A DNA stretch of 64,000 bases from Rhodospirillales bacterium (GCA_026196105.1 JAPHRK010000009.1:62001-126000); one strand, 5' to 3'; counted from the stretch's first letter, positions 1 to 8,755 are shown. Numbers and translations: made by a program. The notes: generated by a model not told the origin, from the letters alone.

Positions 1-1194
1 ACTATAGCTGAGATGGAAATCCGGGCTGAGGTTTTAACCCGCTTGGATGTTCGCTCCCGTGACCAAGTATTGTCTGAAACCCAAGAAGACGAAATGACGG
101 CTATTCTTGAAGCTATGCCGCCAGATGATTTGACGGATATGCTGGGGCAATTGGATCAAGAGCTTGCCGCTAAGCTTTTAAATGGCCTGGAGCGGGAAAG
201 TAAGCAAGAGGTTGAAGAGCTTCTGCAATATGCGCCGGATACGGCAGGTGGTATTATGACCCCTGACGTCTTCTCCTTACATAGTAATATCAGAGCCTCA
301 GATGCGATTGTGGCTATTCACGACCTGCAGGATGTTGAGACAGTTTTTTATCTTTACGTGGTCGATGAGGAAGAGCGTCTGCAAGGGGTAATCTCTCTTC
401 GGGAACTCCTCCTGGCCCAGCCAGATGTGCTTTTACGGGAGTTAATGAATTCTCGCACTGTTAGTGTGACCACAGATGCCGACCAGGAAACCGTTGCTGA
501 TCTCGCCCGTCGTTATGAGCTGTTGGCGATTCCTGTTGTCGATGGGCATAATATCTTGGTGGGGATGGTGACCCTTGATGATATTTTTGAGGTCATCCAA
601 AACGAAACTACTGAAGACATGTTGCGGATGGCAGGTACGAGTGAGGCGGAAATTTTCTCCGATTCGTCTTTCAAGATTGCCGGAGTCCGTTTGCCCTGGC
701 TTTTTGCCGCCTTTGTCGGTGGCCTGTTTGCTACTCAGATTATCGCCCATTTTGAACACCTCTTAACCCAAGTTCTCGCCCTCTCAGCCTTCCTGCCTGT
801 GATTATGGGTATGGCGGGTAACATTGGCGTGCAATCAGCGACAGTGACGGTGCGTGGCTTGGCAACGGGAACCTTAACCGTTCAAAACACCATGGCGGTT
901 CTCAGCAAGGAGTTAAAAGTTGGCCTCATCCTGGGTATTTTCTATGGGGCCATCATTGGGGTTTTCAGTTGGCTGGTTTTCGGCAATTTAGATTTGGCGA
1001 AGATTGTCTCTCTTACAGTCGTTACCAACATGACGGGTGCGGCCATTTTAGCCATCTTGCTCCCCATGTTCTTCCACCGTATCGGCACTGACCCCGCGAT
1101 TGCAACCGGGCCTTTTGTTACCACGGCCATTGATATTTTGGGTGTGGCAAACTTCTTTATTATTGCGTCGCTCGTTCTGGGTGTTGCGCCCTAA
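1..1194 (+). CDS. mgtE: Magnesium transporter MgtE, 5' end cut by window edge
   Basis: MgtE is an inner-membrane Mg2+ channel gated by its cytosolic domains. The frame is open from base 1, and the first ATG at 13 is preceded by in-frame codons, so the true start is probably outside the window. About 397 codons are visible, against roughly 450 in the family. In order I see the tail of the helical N domain, two CBS repeats (about residues 75-200), then a five-helix membrane domain from about residue 225 to the end, ending in a hydrophobic helix as usual for MgtE. It stops 11 bases before the convergent sulfotransferase-like gene. Identification rests on the domain order and on the conserved PVIMGMAGNIGVQS segment of the pore domain. 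Confidence 0.93.
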   Translation, partial: TIAEMEIRAEVLTRLDVRSRDQVLSETQEDEMTAILEAMPPDDLTDMLGQLDQELAAKLLNGLERESKQEVEELLQYAPDTAGGIMTPDVFSLHSNIRASDAIVAIHDLQDVETVFYLYVVDEEERLQGVISLRELLLAQPDVLLRELMNSRTVSVTTDADQETVADLARRYELLAIPVVDGHNILVGMVTLDDIFEVIQNETTEDMLRMAGTSEAEIFSDSSFKIAGVRLPWLFAAFVGGLFATQIIAHFEHLLTQVLALSAFLPVIMGMAGNIGVQSATVTVRGLATGTLTVQNTMAVLSKELKVGLILGIFYGAIIGVFSWLVFGNLDLAKIVSLTVVTNMTGAAILAILLPMFFHRIGTDPAIATGPFVTTAIDILGVANFFIIASLVLGVAP

Positions 1195-1205
1195 ATACTT
1201 ATATT

Positions 1206-2114
1206 TTAAGCCCCGAGGTGCATTATTTGAGTGATTTCAAGGGCTGTAGATTTCAAGTGGGTAAATGTGTCTTCGGTTATACTCGTTTCGTCACCAAACT
1301 CTGTCTCTAAGTTAACCCGCGACATGTAAATGCGGCCCCCTGTGTGTTTCTTGTTATCGGTTTCATCGATCAGCAAAGTTACAGGGTGGGGCTCATAGGG
1401 TGGGTTGTTCGGAAAGCCTTTTCTGTTCTCTCTGAAGTAATCATAAACCTGATGGTCCGTCTCATTCAGAGAATTGATTTCATCTTGATAATCCTCAAGG
1501 TTAATCAAGTCTGCCCCTCTAGATTTATTGAGTTTTTTCATGATCACGTTGGGCAGGTTATTGTGCTTTAGCATTCCTTCAATTACCTGATCGGCATGGC
1601 CATCCACATCGATCAAGCTGAAAATATTCTCCAGATAGAGGGTAATGTTTTTAACCTCTTCACCTTTTTTAAAACCTAAATGGCGGCACATGAAGTTTTG
1701 GTTTTTTTCATAGCGATAAAAAACCTGAAAAGCCTCGCTAGATATCGGTTTGTCTTGGCGCAGACATTCATAAAGATAAGCTGATTTTGTCCGTTGTACC
1801 GGGTGGCGAAACAAAGTCATCAATTGAAAACTTACCGGGAAATTTTTGTGGGCACCAAAGGGTAAATGTGAGGCGACAAAGCCAAAGTCTAAATCGGATG
1901 GCATCTGCTCAAATGGGGTATCAACCCGAACGATTTTGGGAGCTTTAAAGCTCGGCAGGAATTGCTTTATTTCGTGAAAAAGAGCGGTTCCACTGGCCTT
2001 CATTGCCATATAGATGGAGGTCCCGGCGGTTTTGGGAATGTGATAGAAAAATATCCGATCAAAGGTCGGCACACCGATGCCTAACGCCCCTCGATAAATC
2101 CGATAATCTTCCAT
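1206..2114 (-). CDS. Sulfotransferase family protein
   Basis: Likely a PAPS-dependent sulfotransferase of the sulfotransferase-2 type, 302 residues. The N-terminal FYHIPKTAGTS motif is the 5'-phosphosulfate-binding loop of this superfamily, and LFRHPVQRTKSAY about 80 residues later matches the 3'-phosphate-binding segment (RxPxxRxxS). No signal peptide or membrane helix is visible, so it is probably cytoplasmic or peripheral. Substrate unknown; family members sulfate glycans or lipids. It lies 3 bases downstream of the MFS gene on the same strand, so the two are probably co-transcribed. The ATG at 2114 is the only sensible start. The acceptor cannot be told from the sequence. Confidence 0.8.
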   Translation of the reverse strand: MEDYRIYRGALGIGVPTFDRIFFYHIPKTAGTSIYMAMKASGTALFHEIKQFLPSFKAPKIVRVDTPFEQMPSDLDFGFVASHLPFGAHKNFPVSFQLMTLFRHPVQRTKSAYLYECLRQDKPISSEAFQVFYRYEKNQNFMCRHLGFKKGEEVKNITLYLENIFSLIDVDGHADQVIEGMLKHNNLPNVIMKKLNKSRGADLINLEDYQDEINSLNETDHQVYDYFRENRKGFPNNPPYEPHPVTLLIDETDNKKHTGGRIYMSRVNLETEFGDETSITEDTFTHLKSTALEITQIMHLGA

Positions 2115-2117
2115 CTG

Positions 2118-3299
2118 TTAGTCCGCCTGAACTGGATCCTGCTTTAAGAGCTTTGCCGCCGCAATGACGACAACGGCCATAATGATGGCTCCCCCGAAGA
2201 AGGGCCAGTCTTTTCCGAGAGTGGCGAAAAGGAAACCTGCCCAAGTTGGGCCAAGCACTCGGGCCATGGTGGAGGCCGAGCGGCTCATACCCATCATGGC
2301 GCCGCGCTCTTCTTCTCCGGCATATTGGGAGATTAAGCTGCTCAGGGATGGGGTGGTAACGCTAAAGCCATAGGCGAGAAAGATCATGGCAAGGAGAAGC
2401 ATCGGCAAGGTGTGGGAGAAAGGAATAAGCCCCAAGCCAATTGCTAAAGCAATGCTGCCTTGTACGATGAGTTTCCGTTCACCAAATTTCCGAGCTAATC
2501 GCCCAATTGCGCCCCCTTGGATGGCGGCACTTATCACCCCGACAAAGGCAAAGAGATAACCGTTTTGCTCTGGCCCCCACCCATACTGGCGCCCTGACCA
2601 CATAGCAAAAGTCGCTTCCATCCCAGCAAAAACGAAAGTGGAGAGGAAGGTCAGCAAAATGAGCATACCAAGCACAGGTAGGCGGAAGGTTTTTTTCAAT
2701 TGTGCCCATTGGCCCACTCTGGGCTTGCTTGCAATCCGTTCACGGACTTCTTTGGAAAGGGATTCCTTGAGCATGAACAGAGCCATGATAAAGGCGACCG
2801 TTGAAAGGGCTGCTGCAGCAAAAGCCGGAAGCTGATAGTTCGCCGTTGCCGCATCAGGACCAGCCAGGATACCGCCAATGGCCGGGCCAATAATAAAACC
2901 AAGCCCAAAAGCCGCGCCAACCACGCCCATGCCTTTAGCTCTATTTTCAACCGTAGTGATGTCGGCAATATAAGCAAAAGCCGCCCCAATATTCCCTGCC
3001 ATGAAGCCACCAAAGGCCCGGGCCAGGAACAGGACAATCAAGGTATCAGCAAAGCCAAGCCATATATAAGAAAGCGCCGCTCCCCCTAAGCTCCAGAGCA
3101 ATACAGGTCGCCGACCAAATCGATCACTCATGCGCCCCAAAATGGGGGCAGCAATAAACTGAGCGAGAGAATAGGTCGCCATCAGAACCCCGACAGTGAA
3201 CGGGTCCGCTGAAAAATGTTCGGCATAAAACGGCAAGAGCGGAATAATAATCCCGAACCCGATCAAGTCCACCAGAACAATCAAAAACAAAATCAGCAT
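2118..3299 (-). CDS. MFS transporter, TetA/TCR-like
   Basis: A 393-residue major facilitator with about twelve hydrophobic helices. The first helix carries LVDLIGFGIIIPLLPFYAE, typical of the class A tetracycline/H+ antiporter subgroup, and loop 2-3 has GRMSDRFGRRPVL, the family signature. VGAAFGLGFIIGPAIGG in helix 5 is the antiporter motif C of drug exporters. Many chromosomal members of this branch do not confer tetracycline resistance, so the substrate is open. The gene starts with ATG and precedes the sulfotransferase gene by 3 bases, which suggests one operon. The upstream gap to the HD-ATPase gene contains the dyad repeat at 3409-3462. Confidence 0.9.
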   Translation of the reverse strand: MLILFLIVLVDLIGFGIIIPLLPFYAEHFSADPFTVGVLMATYSLAQFIAAPILGRMSDRFGRRPVLLWSLGGAALSYIWLGFADTLIVLFLARAFGGFMAGNIGAAFAYIADITTVENRAKGMGVVGAAFGLGFIIGPAIGGILAGPDAATANYQLPAFAAAALSTVAFIMALFMLKESLSKEVRERIASKPRVGQWAQLKKTFRLPVLGMLILLTFLSTFVFAGMEATFAMWSGRQYGWGPEQNGYLFAFVGVISAAIQGGAIGRLARKFGERKLIVQGSIALAIGLGLIPFSHTLPMLLLAMIFLAYGFSVTTPSLSSLISQYAGEEERGAMMGMSRSASTMARVLGPTWAGFLFATLGKDWPFFGGAIIMAVVVIAAAKLLKQDPVQAD

Positions 3300-3408
3300 T
3301 GAAAAACTTGGAAACCTTATAAATCAGATTTTGCGGTTATAAGGAAGCCAAGCGGGGGAGGCAAGTGAGGATGGGTTTTGTTGGTGATTTTTGGGATTAG
3401 AAAGAACA

Positions 3409-3462
3409 TGGGCTCTGCCCAAACCCGCAAAGGAACGTTGTTCCTTTGAACCTGATTTTTTG
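3409..3462 (+). repeat. Intergenic double-hairpin repeat, copy A
   Basis: Two dyads in tandem: GGGC-TCT-GCCC, then AAACCCGC, then AAAGGAAC-GTTCCTTT, followed by GAACCTGATTTTTT. The same arrangement recurs, inverted, at 6851-6900 and 11683-11734, and truncated at 8806-8847. This copy lies just downstream of the stop of the minus-strand HD-ATPase gene, so it may also act as its terminator. Similar GC-rich elements are common between genes of Rhodospirillales. Confidence 0.8.
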
Positions 3463-3508
3463 GAAATCTTGGAAGTGTATTTGTGAATTTTGAGGTTATT
3501 CAACGAGA

Positions 3509-6500
3509 TCAAAAATAACTAGCGCCCCAGGAAAACCAATAAGACCTCGCATTAAACCATTTGTCCTTATCTGAGAACAAATCATGGTCTTCATTGAGCA
3601 GATTACTCTTTTCTGTGTCTATGTTTCTTAGATCTTTAACAACGCGATCCCAAGCTGTCTTAAAGTGCTTAATTTCTGAACCTGAAATGTTTATGTGGTT
3701 TGGTCGATTGGGAATTGTGGCAGACATCAAAAAAATAAAAATAAACATTGAAAATTCAATAAGTTGAGTATTTTTAGGATCGGTATGTTTTTCATCAAAA
3801 TGAGCGGAAAGAGAAACTAGTTTTTCCCAGATTTTTGCCTCAATTGAACTATCGGCAATGGCAATTGCCTCACCATGTTGAACCCAAAGTGTTTCTTCTA
3901 CATCCCCATCAAAATCTGCAACAAATATTTGATTTCGCTTTGCTAATACTTCTCGCCCTGATCCTCTAAACCACCTCTGTATATAATCAGTTTGTTCAAC
4001 ATCGTATTTCTTGGTCAAATTAAGGAGCACCTCTCTTTTACCATACGAAAAGATATTTATGTCCGTTATTTCTTTTGAATTAAGAGTCCAATGAGCAACA
4101 ATTTTTTTCTCTTTTCTATTAAACTGTACTTGATCAATACAAAAATATCCAAACAAATCATCAAAGTGCTGTTCGTGGTCAATTAGGATGGGTGTAACCT
4201 TTTGATCTACCATAGAGGGTGCCATTGAAGAGAGAAATTCATTAATCCCGATTTCTTTTCCCAAATCTCTAGACATAACCCCTAGATAATTCGCAAACCT
4301 TGATTGGTATGTCCAAAATGAACCCAACTCAAATAGAACCGATTTGCTTATCAAATCTCGACTGAACTCACCAGTTTCTGTTCCGGTTTCAAGAACAAAT
4401 CGTGGTACATTTCCGTACATTGAATTTAGTGCTTCTGATGATGTTAATTGCGCTAGATTCCTACTTATGGATTCATACATCCATGTTGCAGCAGTAGAGG
4501 CTTGAGAAAGGGGGGCTCCGTCAAGACAAGAAATTCGGGTCACTTCACCTTGAATATGTTCTACCAAAAAATTATGGCATATATTTATCATTTTTGAATA
4601 TTCTTCATCTACTTCTAGATCGGATCTTGATACAGTGGTTTTTAGGTTCTTATTTCCTCTCACCGACAACAGTGTGCAGATGTTATCTCCGGAGTTCCTA
4701 TAACCAGGTAATGTGTTCGCGACACGGATGCCTTCAACACAAACAGCTGGTGGCACTCCAATAGGAAAACTTGAGTAATTTCTAGTTTCTTGATACCTTA
4801 CAAATCGTTGTTCTGGGCTAAAACTCTTCTGACAAGTTGTACCAAACTCATACTTTGCTAAACCGACTTGTTTGTTTTTTACAATATACTTTCTCTCAGC
4901 TTTTTCTGGCTTATCTGGGGACCATTTCTTTAGAACATCCTGTACAGAATCAAACCCAACTTTGCGAAACTCATTGCCATTTTCTTTGAACAAAATATCG
5001 CACTCTGGCAAAATAACCCAATGATCTAAAATTTTTCCAAGGTCGTCATCTTTAATCTTAACGCTTGGCCTAATGCGGAGTCTAATTTTGGTACCATGAG
5101 GTTCAACCCCCTTTAGTTCAGAGTCTCCATGGCTAAGCTTTTTGAGAAGATAATCTGCATGTACAGAACTCATGCGGATTCGATGGCCAACTTCTTGTTG
5201 GGATGTAATAATTTCAATATCATCTGAAATCATAAAGTAGGTAAGGACACCAATTCCAAATCTAGAGATTGGAGAAAATTCGCTATTTTGCGCTTTGAAA
5301 TTTGGAGTATTGTAAAAAGATGACCCCACCTTCATGAGATGGTCAATAATGGTATTATAGCTCATGCCAACACCATCATCAATTACATCAAGATAACGTG
5401 TCGAAGAGTCCCAAACTACTTTAACAGACCCCATTTTAGAAAGTTGTACAGCTGGGTTGTTTTGTAAGTTTAGGTGGTGTTGAAATCTCACTGCATCAAT
5501 AGCATTTTGAATTAATTCTCGTACGGCAACAGTAGGGTCATTGTAAATTGTGTGACCAACCAGAAGGTCAAGTAGGCGCCCCCTATCTAGTTGAAATTTT
5601 AAAGGACGAGGTATATTGCCCTCTACTAAAATATGTCCTTGTACGGTGTGCCAGGGGAAAAAATACCCAGTAGCGTCATCATGAAACTGACTTGTATCAG
5701 CCCACTTTTTTGAGCGCTGTATTTGGTCATTTGCATATGTGATATATTCAGTTAACGAAAAGAAAGGTCTTTCTTCGTCGAAATCCGCTTCGATTTGAAT
5801 TACGTGGTTTTCTGTGTCTATTGGATCATAATTTCGCTTAAGCATCCCGACACACATAACACCTTGTTGCTTGTTCCACTCTTCAATGCCGAGTGGGTCG
5901 GACAGAGCTAAAATTTGGAAAGAAACAGAAGGAGTTCGGTCTTTAGTTACATGTAGTAAATCGGCAGTACGTAGAATGATTGCAGAAAATTGAATATTTG
6001 CTACTTCTTCAGAATCATTACCAAACCTCTGGCAAAGAGGGTACTTTTCAATATCTTCAATATCCTCCAAATGGTGGCTTTCACAGATAACTCCAAGGTT
6101 AGTAAGGAACCTGCTTGGAAGGTTTTTTAATCCGTTCTTAATAGCATCAGTTATGGGAGAAATGTCTTCCCCCCAGTCATATGAAACCTTACCAGTTATC
6201 CATTCGCGAATACGAATGGCGTGTTCTGTGCGAATAAACTCTTGATAAACAAACCTTTCAAGTTGTCCCTCATCTAATTCCTTTACTCTTTCACGATAAT
6301 CGCTTCCGCTCTCTTCGTTCTCGAATAGATCATAAAACTCGTTAAATTTGCTATTTTGCCTCCGGTTTTTAAATTCTTCGGCTGTAACAACCATACCTAA
6401 ATCGTGGAAATAAATTCCCAAGACAATCATCAACCAATCGATTGCAGTCATTTTTCCTTTAGTTTCAGGAGGTATCATCCAGTCCAATGACTTTAGCATT

Positions 6501-6679
6501 TGATCAATGTGACTGATATCATGAGCGGTATATGTTGAGAAAATACCTTCGACTCGCCCAATCATGGACAAGAGTTTAGCTACCTCGTTCTTAACCCCTA
6601 TCAAAGAAAAGCCCGCAAAGTTGGGAAGTTTTTCTGCTTGTTTGGCGAAAATTTCAGCATTTGAGTTGGTACTGCTCAT
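3509..6679 (-). CDS. HD domain plus Hsp90-like ATPase protein
   Basis: A 1056-residue soluble protein joining two modules. Residues about 45-250 form an HD-type phosphohydrolase-like domain: H53-D54 and H57, then the HD pair H92-D93, SHHLED at 201-206 and D240 in RTADLLH, a plausible metal-binding set. Residues about 365-560 form a GHKL/Hsp90-type ATP-binding domain: RELIQNAIDA (387-396) with the Mg-binding Asn, DDGVGM (434-439) and RFGIGVLTYF (473-482). The C-terminal half has no motif I recognise. Related HD-Hsp90-like architectures occur in variable genomic islands and are suspected in stress or phage defence, but I know of no assigned reaction. The gene stands alone on its strand, is more AT-rich than its neighbours, and sits between inverted copies of the intergenic repeat. 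The ATG at 6679 follows a purine-rich AGGGGGTAGG site. Confidence 0.75.
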   Translation of the reverse strand: MSSTNSNAEIFAKQAEKLPNFAGFSLIGVKNEVAKLLSMIGRVEGIFSTYTAHDISHIDQMLKSLDWMIPPETKGKMTAIDWLMIVLGIYFHDLGMVVTAEEFKNRRQNSKFNEFYDLFENEESGSDYRERVKELDEGQLERFVYQEFIRTEHAIRIREWITGKVSYDWGEDISPITDAIKNGLKNLPSRFLTNLGVICESHHLEDIEDIEKYPLCQRFGNDSEEVANIQFSAIILRTADLLHVTKDRTPSVSFQILALSDPLGIEEWNKQQGVMCVGMLKRNYDPIDTENHVIQIEADFDEERPFFSLTEYITYANDQIQRSKKWADTSQFHDDATGYFFPWHTVQGHILVEGNIPRPLKFQLDRGRLLDLLVGHTIYNDPTVAVRELIQNAIDAVRFQHHLNLQNNPAVQLSKMGSVKVVWDSSTRYLDVIDDGVGMSYNTIIDHLMKVGSSFYNTPNFKAQNSEFSPISRFGIGVLTYFMISDDIEIITSQQEVGHRIRMSSVHADYLLKKLSHGDSELKGVEPHGTKIRLRIRPSVKIKDDDLGKILDHWVILPECDILFKENGNEFRKVGFDSVQDVLKKWSPDKPEKAERKYIVKNKQVGLAKYEFGTTCQKSFSPEQRFVRYQETRNYSSFPIGVPPAVCVEGIRVANTLPGYRNSGDNICTLLSVRGNKNLKTTVSRSDLEVDEEYSKMINICHNFLVEHIQGEVTRISCLDGAPLSQASTAATWMYESISRNLAQLTSSEALNSMYGNVPRFVLETGTETGEFSRDLISKSVLFELGSFWTYQSRFANYLGVMSRDLGKEIGINEFLSSMAPSMVDQKVTPILIDHEQHFDDLFGYFCIDQVQFNRKEKKIVAHWTLNSKEITDINIFSYGKREVLLNLTKKYDVEQTDYIQRWFRGSGREVLAKRNQIFVADFDGDVEETLWVQHGEAIAIADSSIEAKIWEKLVSLSAHFDEKHTDPKNTQLIEFSMFIFIFLMSATIPNRPNHINISGSEIKHFKTAWDRVVKDLRNIDTEKSNLLNEDHDLFSDKDKWFNARSYWFSWGASYF

Positions 6680-6809
6680 TCCTACCCCCTAGGTATTTTT
6701 ATCAACAACTATTTTAACCAAAATATATTAAATGGTGGGAAAATCTATAAAATAACAATTTTAAGTATTAATTTCTGATGCGCAGAACATAATTAAGATG
6801 ATCTAAATG

Positions 6810-6838
6810 TGGACGGCCGGATCAAGTCTGGGCATGAC
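6810..6838 (+). repeat. REP-like element, second type, copy 1
   Basis: TGGACGGCCGGATCAAGTC followed by TGGGCATGAC. This resembles the short palindromic unit, of the form GGATGCCCGGxTCAAGxCCGGGCATGAC, found between genes in many alphaproteobacteria. A second, inverted copy lies at 8871-8894. It directly precedes repeat copy B here. Confidence 0.65.
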
Positions 6839-6850
6839 ATTGTTCAGCCC

Positions 6851-6900
6851 GGGTTCAAAGGGGCAGGGCCCCTTTGCGGGTTTGGGCGGGGGCCCAAGGT
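6851..6900 (-). repeat. Intergenic double-hairpin repeat, copy B (inverted relative to A)
   Basis: Contains GGTTCAAAGGGGC, GCCCCTTTGCGGG and TTTGGGC-GGGG-GCCCAA, the reverse complement arrangement of copy A. The AAAGGGGC/GCCCCTTT and TGGGC/GCCCA pairs can each form a stem. It lies on the far side of the HD-ATPase gene from copy A. Confidence 0.8.
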
Positions 6901-7144
6901 AGATTTGGTAATCGGCTCACACGATCAATTATGGGCGACGTGGTGGAAGCCTTTTTCGGGCAGGTGTTTTTCTTCATGGCTGAAGTTGCCGTGGGGGGTG
7001 CCGTGGACAAGAGTTTTTAAACACACCAAAAAAAACAGAAATTCCCCCTATGTAGCTCAGGTTACATAAGTGTCGCCTAATGTTGCTTAAGTTTCGATCC
7101 GAGAGATGAGCCAAACGGTTCATGCCAACAAAAGGATTTGAAAC

Positions 7145-7441
7145 ATGCAGTCCATGAAATTTTTCATTGATACACACGATGCGGCCAAGGACACCTTTCC
7201 TGCGGGTCTAACGCCCGAAGGTTTCTTCGCTCAATATATGCAGGTCTGTGCTGAAGAAAATGTGGTCATCCTCCGCGTCCATGTGGCCTACGAGGATAGT
7301 CGTGCCTTTTGCTTTACCATGGCTCCTGACGAAGCAAGTGTTCGCCGGGCCCATGAGCGGGTTGGCTTGCCATTTGACAGCATTTCTGAAGTCAAAACCG
7401 CGACGCCGGGTGATACCTTTTTTCAGCCCAAAGCGGCCTGA
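7145..7441 (+). CDS. DUF4242 family protein
   Basis: A 98-residue cytoplasmic protein of the DUF4242 (SCO4226-like) family, whose Streptomyces member has been described as a nickel-binding protein. It shows the family layout: FFIDTHDAA at the start, a middle beta strand around VVILRVHVAYE, and MAPDEASVRRAHERVGLPFDSI towards the end. The ATG at 7145 has the ribosome site AAGGA 11 bases upstream. A secreted DUF4142 gene follows 38 bases downstream on the same strand and may be co-transcribed. Physiological role unknown. Confidence 0.8.
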   Translation: MQSMKFFIDTHDAAKDTFPAGLTPEGFFAQYMQVCAEENVVILRVHVAYEDSRAFCFTMAPDEASVRRAHERVGLPFDSISEVKTATPGDTFFQPKAA

Positions 7442-7479
7442 TTTTTCTACCTAACAACAATAACTTATTAGGAACAAAG

Positions 7480-8013
7480 TTGATGAAATACCTTATTAAA
7501 AGCGCTGTTGCAGCCCTTAGTTTATTGGCCTTTGCAGCAACTCCAGCTTCTGCTGGGGGCCTTAACGACGAAACCATTTTTGCGATCTTTGATCAGGCGA
7601 ATATGGCTGATATTGCCACCGGACGTCTTGGCTGGAAGAAAGGCCAAAGTGACGAAGTCCGCAAACTCGCCAAGATGGTGGTTACGGATCATAGTGCCGT
7701 TCAACAAATGGGGCGTGAAGTGGCTAAAGAGATGGGTATTTTGGGCACCCCACCTGATGGGGATCAGTCCTGGGCAGGACAAGCAGAAGCTCTGAAAAAT
7801 CTCAGTGCGCTTTCTGGCAAAGCATTTGATGAAGCTTATCTTCGCTATGAAATCGGCTATCACACTGCCGTTATTGCGGCGATTAATTCTACTTTATTGC
7901 CGTCTATTAAGAACGAAAAGTTCAAAGCTCTTGTCGTCAAAGTTCTACCTGGTTTTGAGCATCACTTAGCAATGACGAAGGCTGCTGCCGACAGGATGGG
8001 TGTCAGCTACTAA
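7480..8013 (+). CDS. DUF4142 secreted protein
   Basis: A 177-residue protein with a clear Sec signal peptide (MKYLIKSAVAALSLLAF, cleavage near TPASA-GG). It is followed by an all-helical DUF4142 domain, which has a ferritin-like fold. Typical features are the N-terminal FDQANMADIATGRL segment, MVTDHSAVQQM in the middle and a late GFEHHLAMTKAAADRMG. The reaction is unknown; members are often linked to stress or envelope maintenance. ATG-ATG at 7480/7483 gives two equivalent starts behind AGGAACAAAG. A strong terminator hairpin follows at 8045-8091. Confidence 0.85.
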   Translation: MMKYLIKSAVAALSLLAFAATPASAGGLNDETIFAIFDQANMADIATGRLGWKKGQSDEVRKLAKMVVTDHSAVQQMGREVAKEMGILGTPPDGDQSWAGQAEALKNLSALSGKAFDEAYLRYEIGYHTAVIAAINSTLLPSIKNEKFKALVVKVLPGFEHHLAMTKAAADRMGVSY

Positions 8014-8044
8014 GCCTTTTATCTCGAATATCCTCTAGCGTTGA

Positions 8045-8091
8045 CGTCGGCTTGCAAATGTTTCTTTAATGTTTGCAAGTCGGCGTTTTTT
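8045..8091 (+). terminator. Rho-independent terminator after the DUF4142 gene
   Basis: CGTCGGCTTGCAAA and TTTGCAAGTCGGCG pair over 14 positions (two G-T wobbles) around a 13-base loop, followed by TTTTTT. The run of T ends only 13 bases before the start of the Crp/Fnr gene. Confidence 0.85.
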
Positions 8092-8104
8092 AAAGGGATG
8101 AATT

Positions 8105-8755
8105 TTGGTGCAGAATATTACAAATTTGACCGACAAGCTCAGTGAAAAAGGGCGTGCTATGTTTATGGAGCGCATGGTCAGTAAAACCTTTGTCAAAGGG
8201 CAACAGGCCATTGATAAAGGCGATAGTGTTTCCGGTGCGTATTTCGTTATTAGCGGCGCTCTTCGTGTATTCACACTTAGTCCTGAGGGAAAAGCTGCCA
8301 CGCTCTATCGAATTGAGCCGGGTGAAACCTGTGTGTTGGCGCTCAACAGCTTGTTTAATGATGTGCTCTATCCTGCGTGGGTTGTCGCAGATGAGGAAAC
8401 GACCATTGGCGTCTTGCCCGGAGCTGTCTATCGGCAGTTATTTTCCACAGAAATGATCATTCAGGACATCACCGTTCGTGCCCTCTCAAGTGCTGTCTTT
8501 GGTCTGATGTTTGAACTCGAACAACGGCTGGCCCAAACTGTAGAACAACGGCTGGCGAATTACTTGTTGTTGCGCGCTTCTTCCGAAGCAAAGGTCCAAA
8601 AAACTCAACAAGAACTCGCCTCAGAAATAGGCACCTCGCGGGAGGTGATCGGCAGACTCATGGCTCAATTTGCTGAAGCAGGGTTGCTGCAAACAAAACG
8701 AGGCATGGTGACTTTGCTGGACCGCAGTGGGCTGAGTGGAGTCGTGCAGGGATGA
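8105..8755 (+). CDS. Crp/Fnr family transcriptional regulator
   Basis: A 216-residue regulator. Residues about 25-130 form a cyclic-nucleotide-binding-like beta barrel (VKGQQAIDKGDSVSGAYFVI), followed by a dimer helix and a C-terminal winged helix with TQQELASEIGTSREVIGRLM as recognition region. The single Cys (in GETCVLAL) argues against an Fnr-type iron-sulfur cluster, so oxygen sensing by that route is unlikely. The start is TTG 8105 or GTG 8108; the ribosome site AAAGGGA lies about 8-10 bases upstream. The preceding terminator leaves no room for a promoter of its own, so expression may depend on read-through or control at that hairpin. Targets unknown. Confidence 0.88.
   Translation: MVQNITNLTDKLSEKGRAMFMERMVSKTFVKGQQAIDKGDSVSGAYFVISGALRVFTLSPEGKAATLYRIEPGETCVLALNSLFNDVLYPAWVVADEETTIGVLPGAVYRQLFSTEMIIQDITVRALSSAVFGLMFELEQRLAQTVEQRLANYLLLRASSEAKVQKTQQELASEIGTSREVIGRLMAQFAEAGLLQTKRGMVTLLDRSGLSGVVQG

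Larger units (their letters stand above)
6680..7144. other. Gene-free stretch of 465 bp carrying two repeat types
   Basis: The first 130 bases are AT-rich and should hold the promoter of the HD-ATPase gene. From 6810 to 6900 there are two adjacent GC-rich repeats, listed separately. The rest (6901-7144) leads into the DUF4242 gene. It includes the imperfect palindrome TGTAGCTCAGGTTACA near 7051-7066 and the ribosome site AAGGATTTGAAAC before ATG 7145. I see no convincing protein in the stretch; an 86-codon frame running across the repeats has no support. Confidence 0.6.

Noticed and set aside
2118..3299. Calling the MFS protein a tetracycline resistance determinant.
   Set aside because: The motifs define the TetA/TCR branch only; many chromosomal members export other compounds or have unknown substrates, and there is no TetR gene beside it.
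3324..3512. A 62-codon minus-strand frame downstream of the HD-ATPase gene.
   Set aside because: It runs through repeat copy A, overlaps the end of the HD gene and has no family resemblance.
6809..7069. An 86-codon frame across the repeats.
   Set aside because: It is formed by the GC-rich repeat sequences, has no ribosome site and no protein-like composition.
7050..7070. TGTAGCTCAGGTTACA resembles the D-arm of a tRNA.
   Set aside because: No acceptor stem, anticodon arm or T-arm (GTTCGA) follows at the right spacing. It is probably a chance palindrome in the promoter region of the DUF4242 gene.
8105..8755. Fnr-type oxygen sensor controlling nap and dsr.
   Set aside because: Only one Cys is present, so a 4Fe-4S cluster cannot form in the Fnr way, and I found no clear Fnr palindrome upstream of napF.
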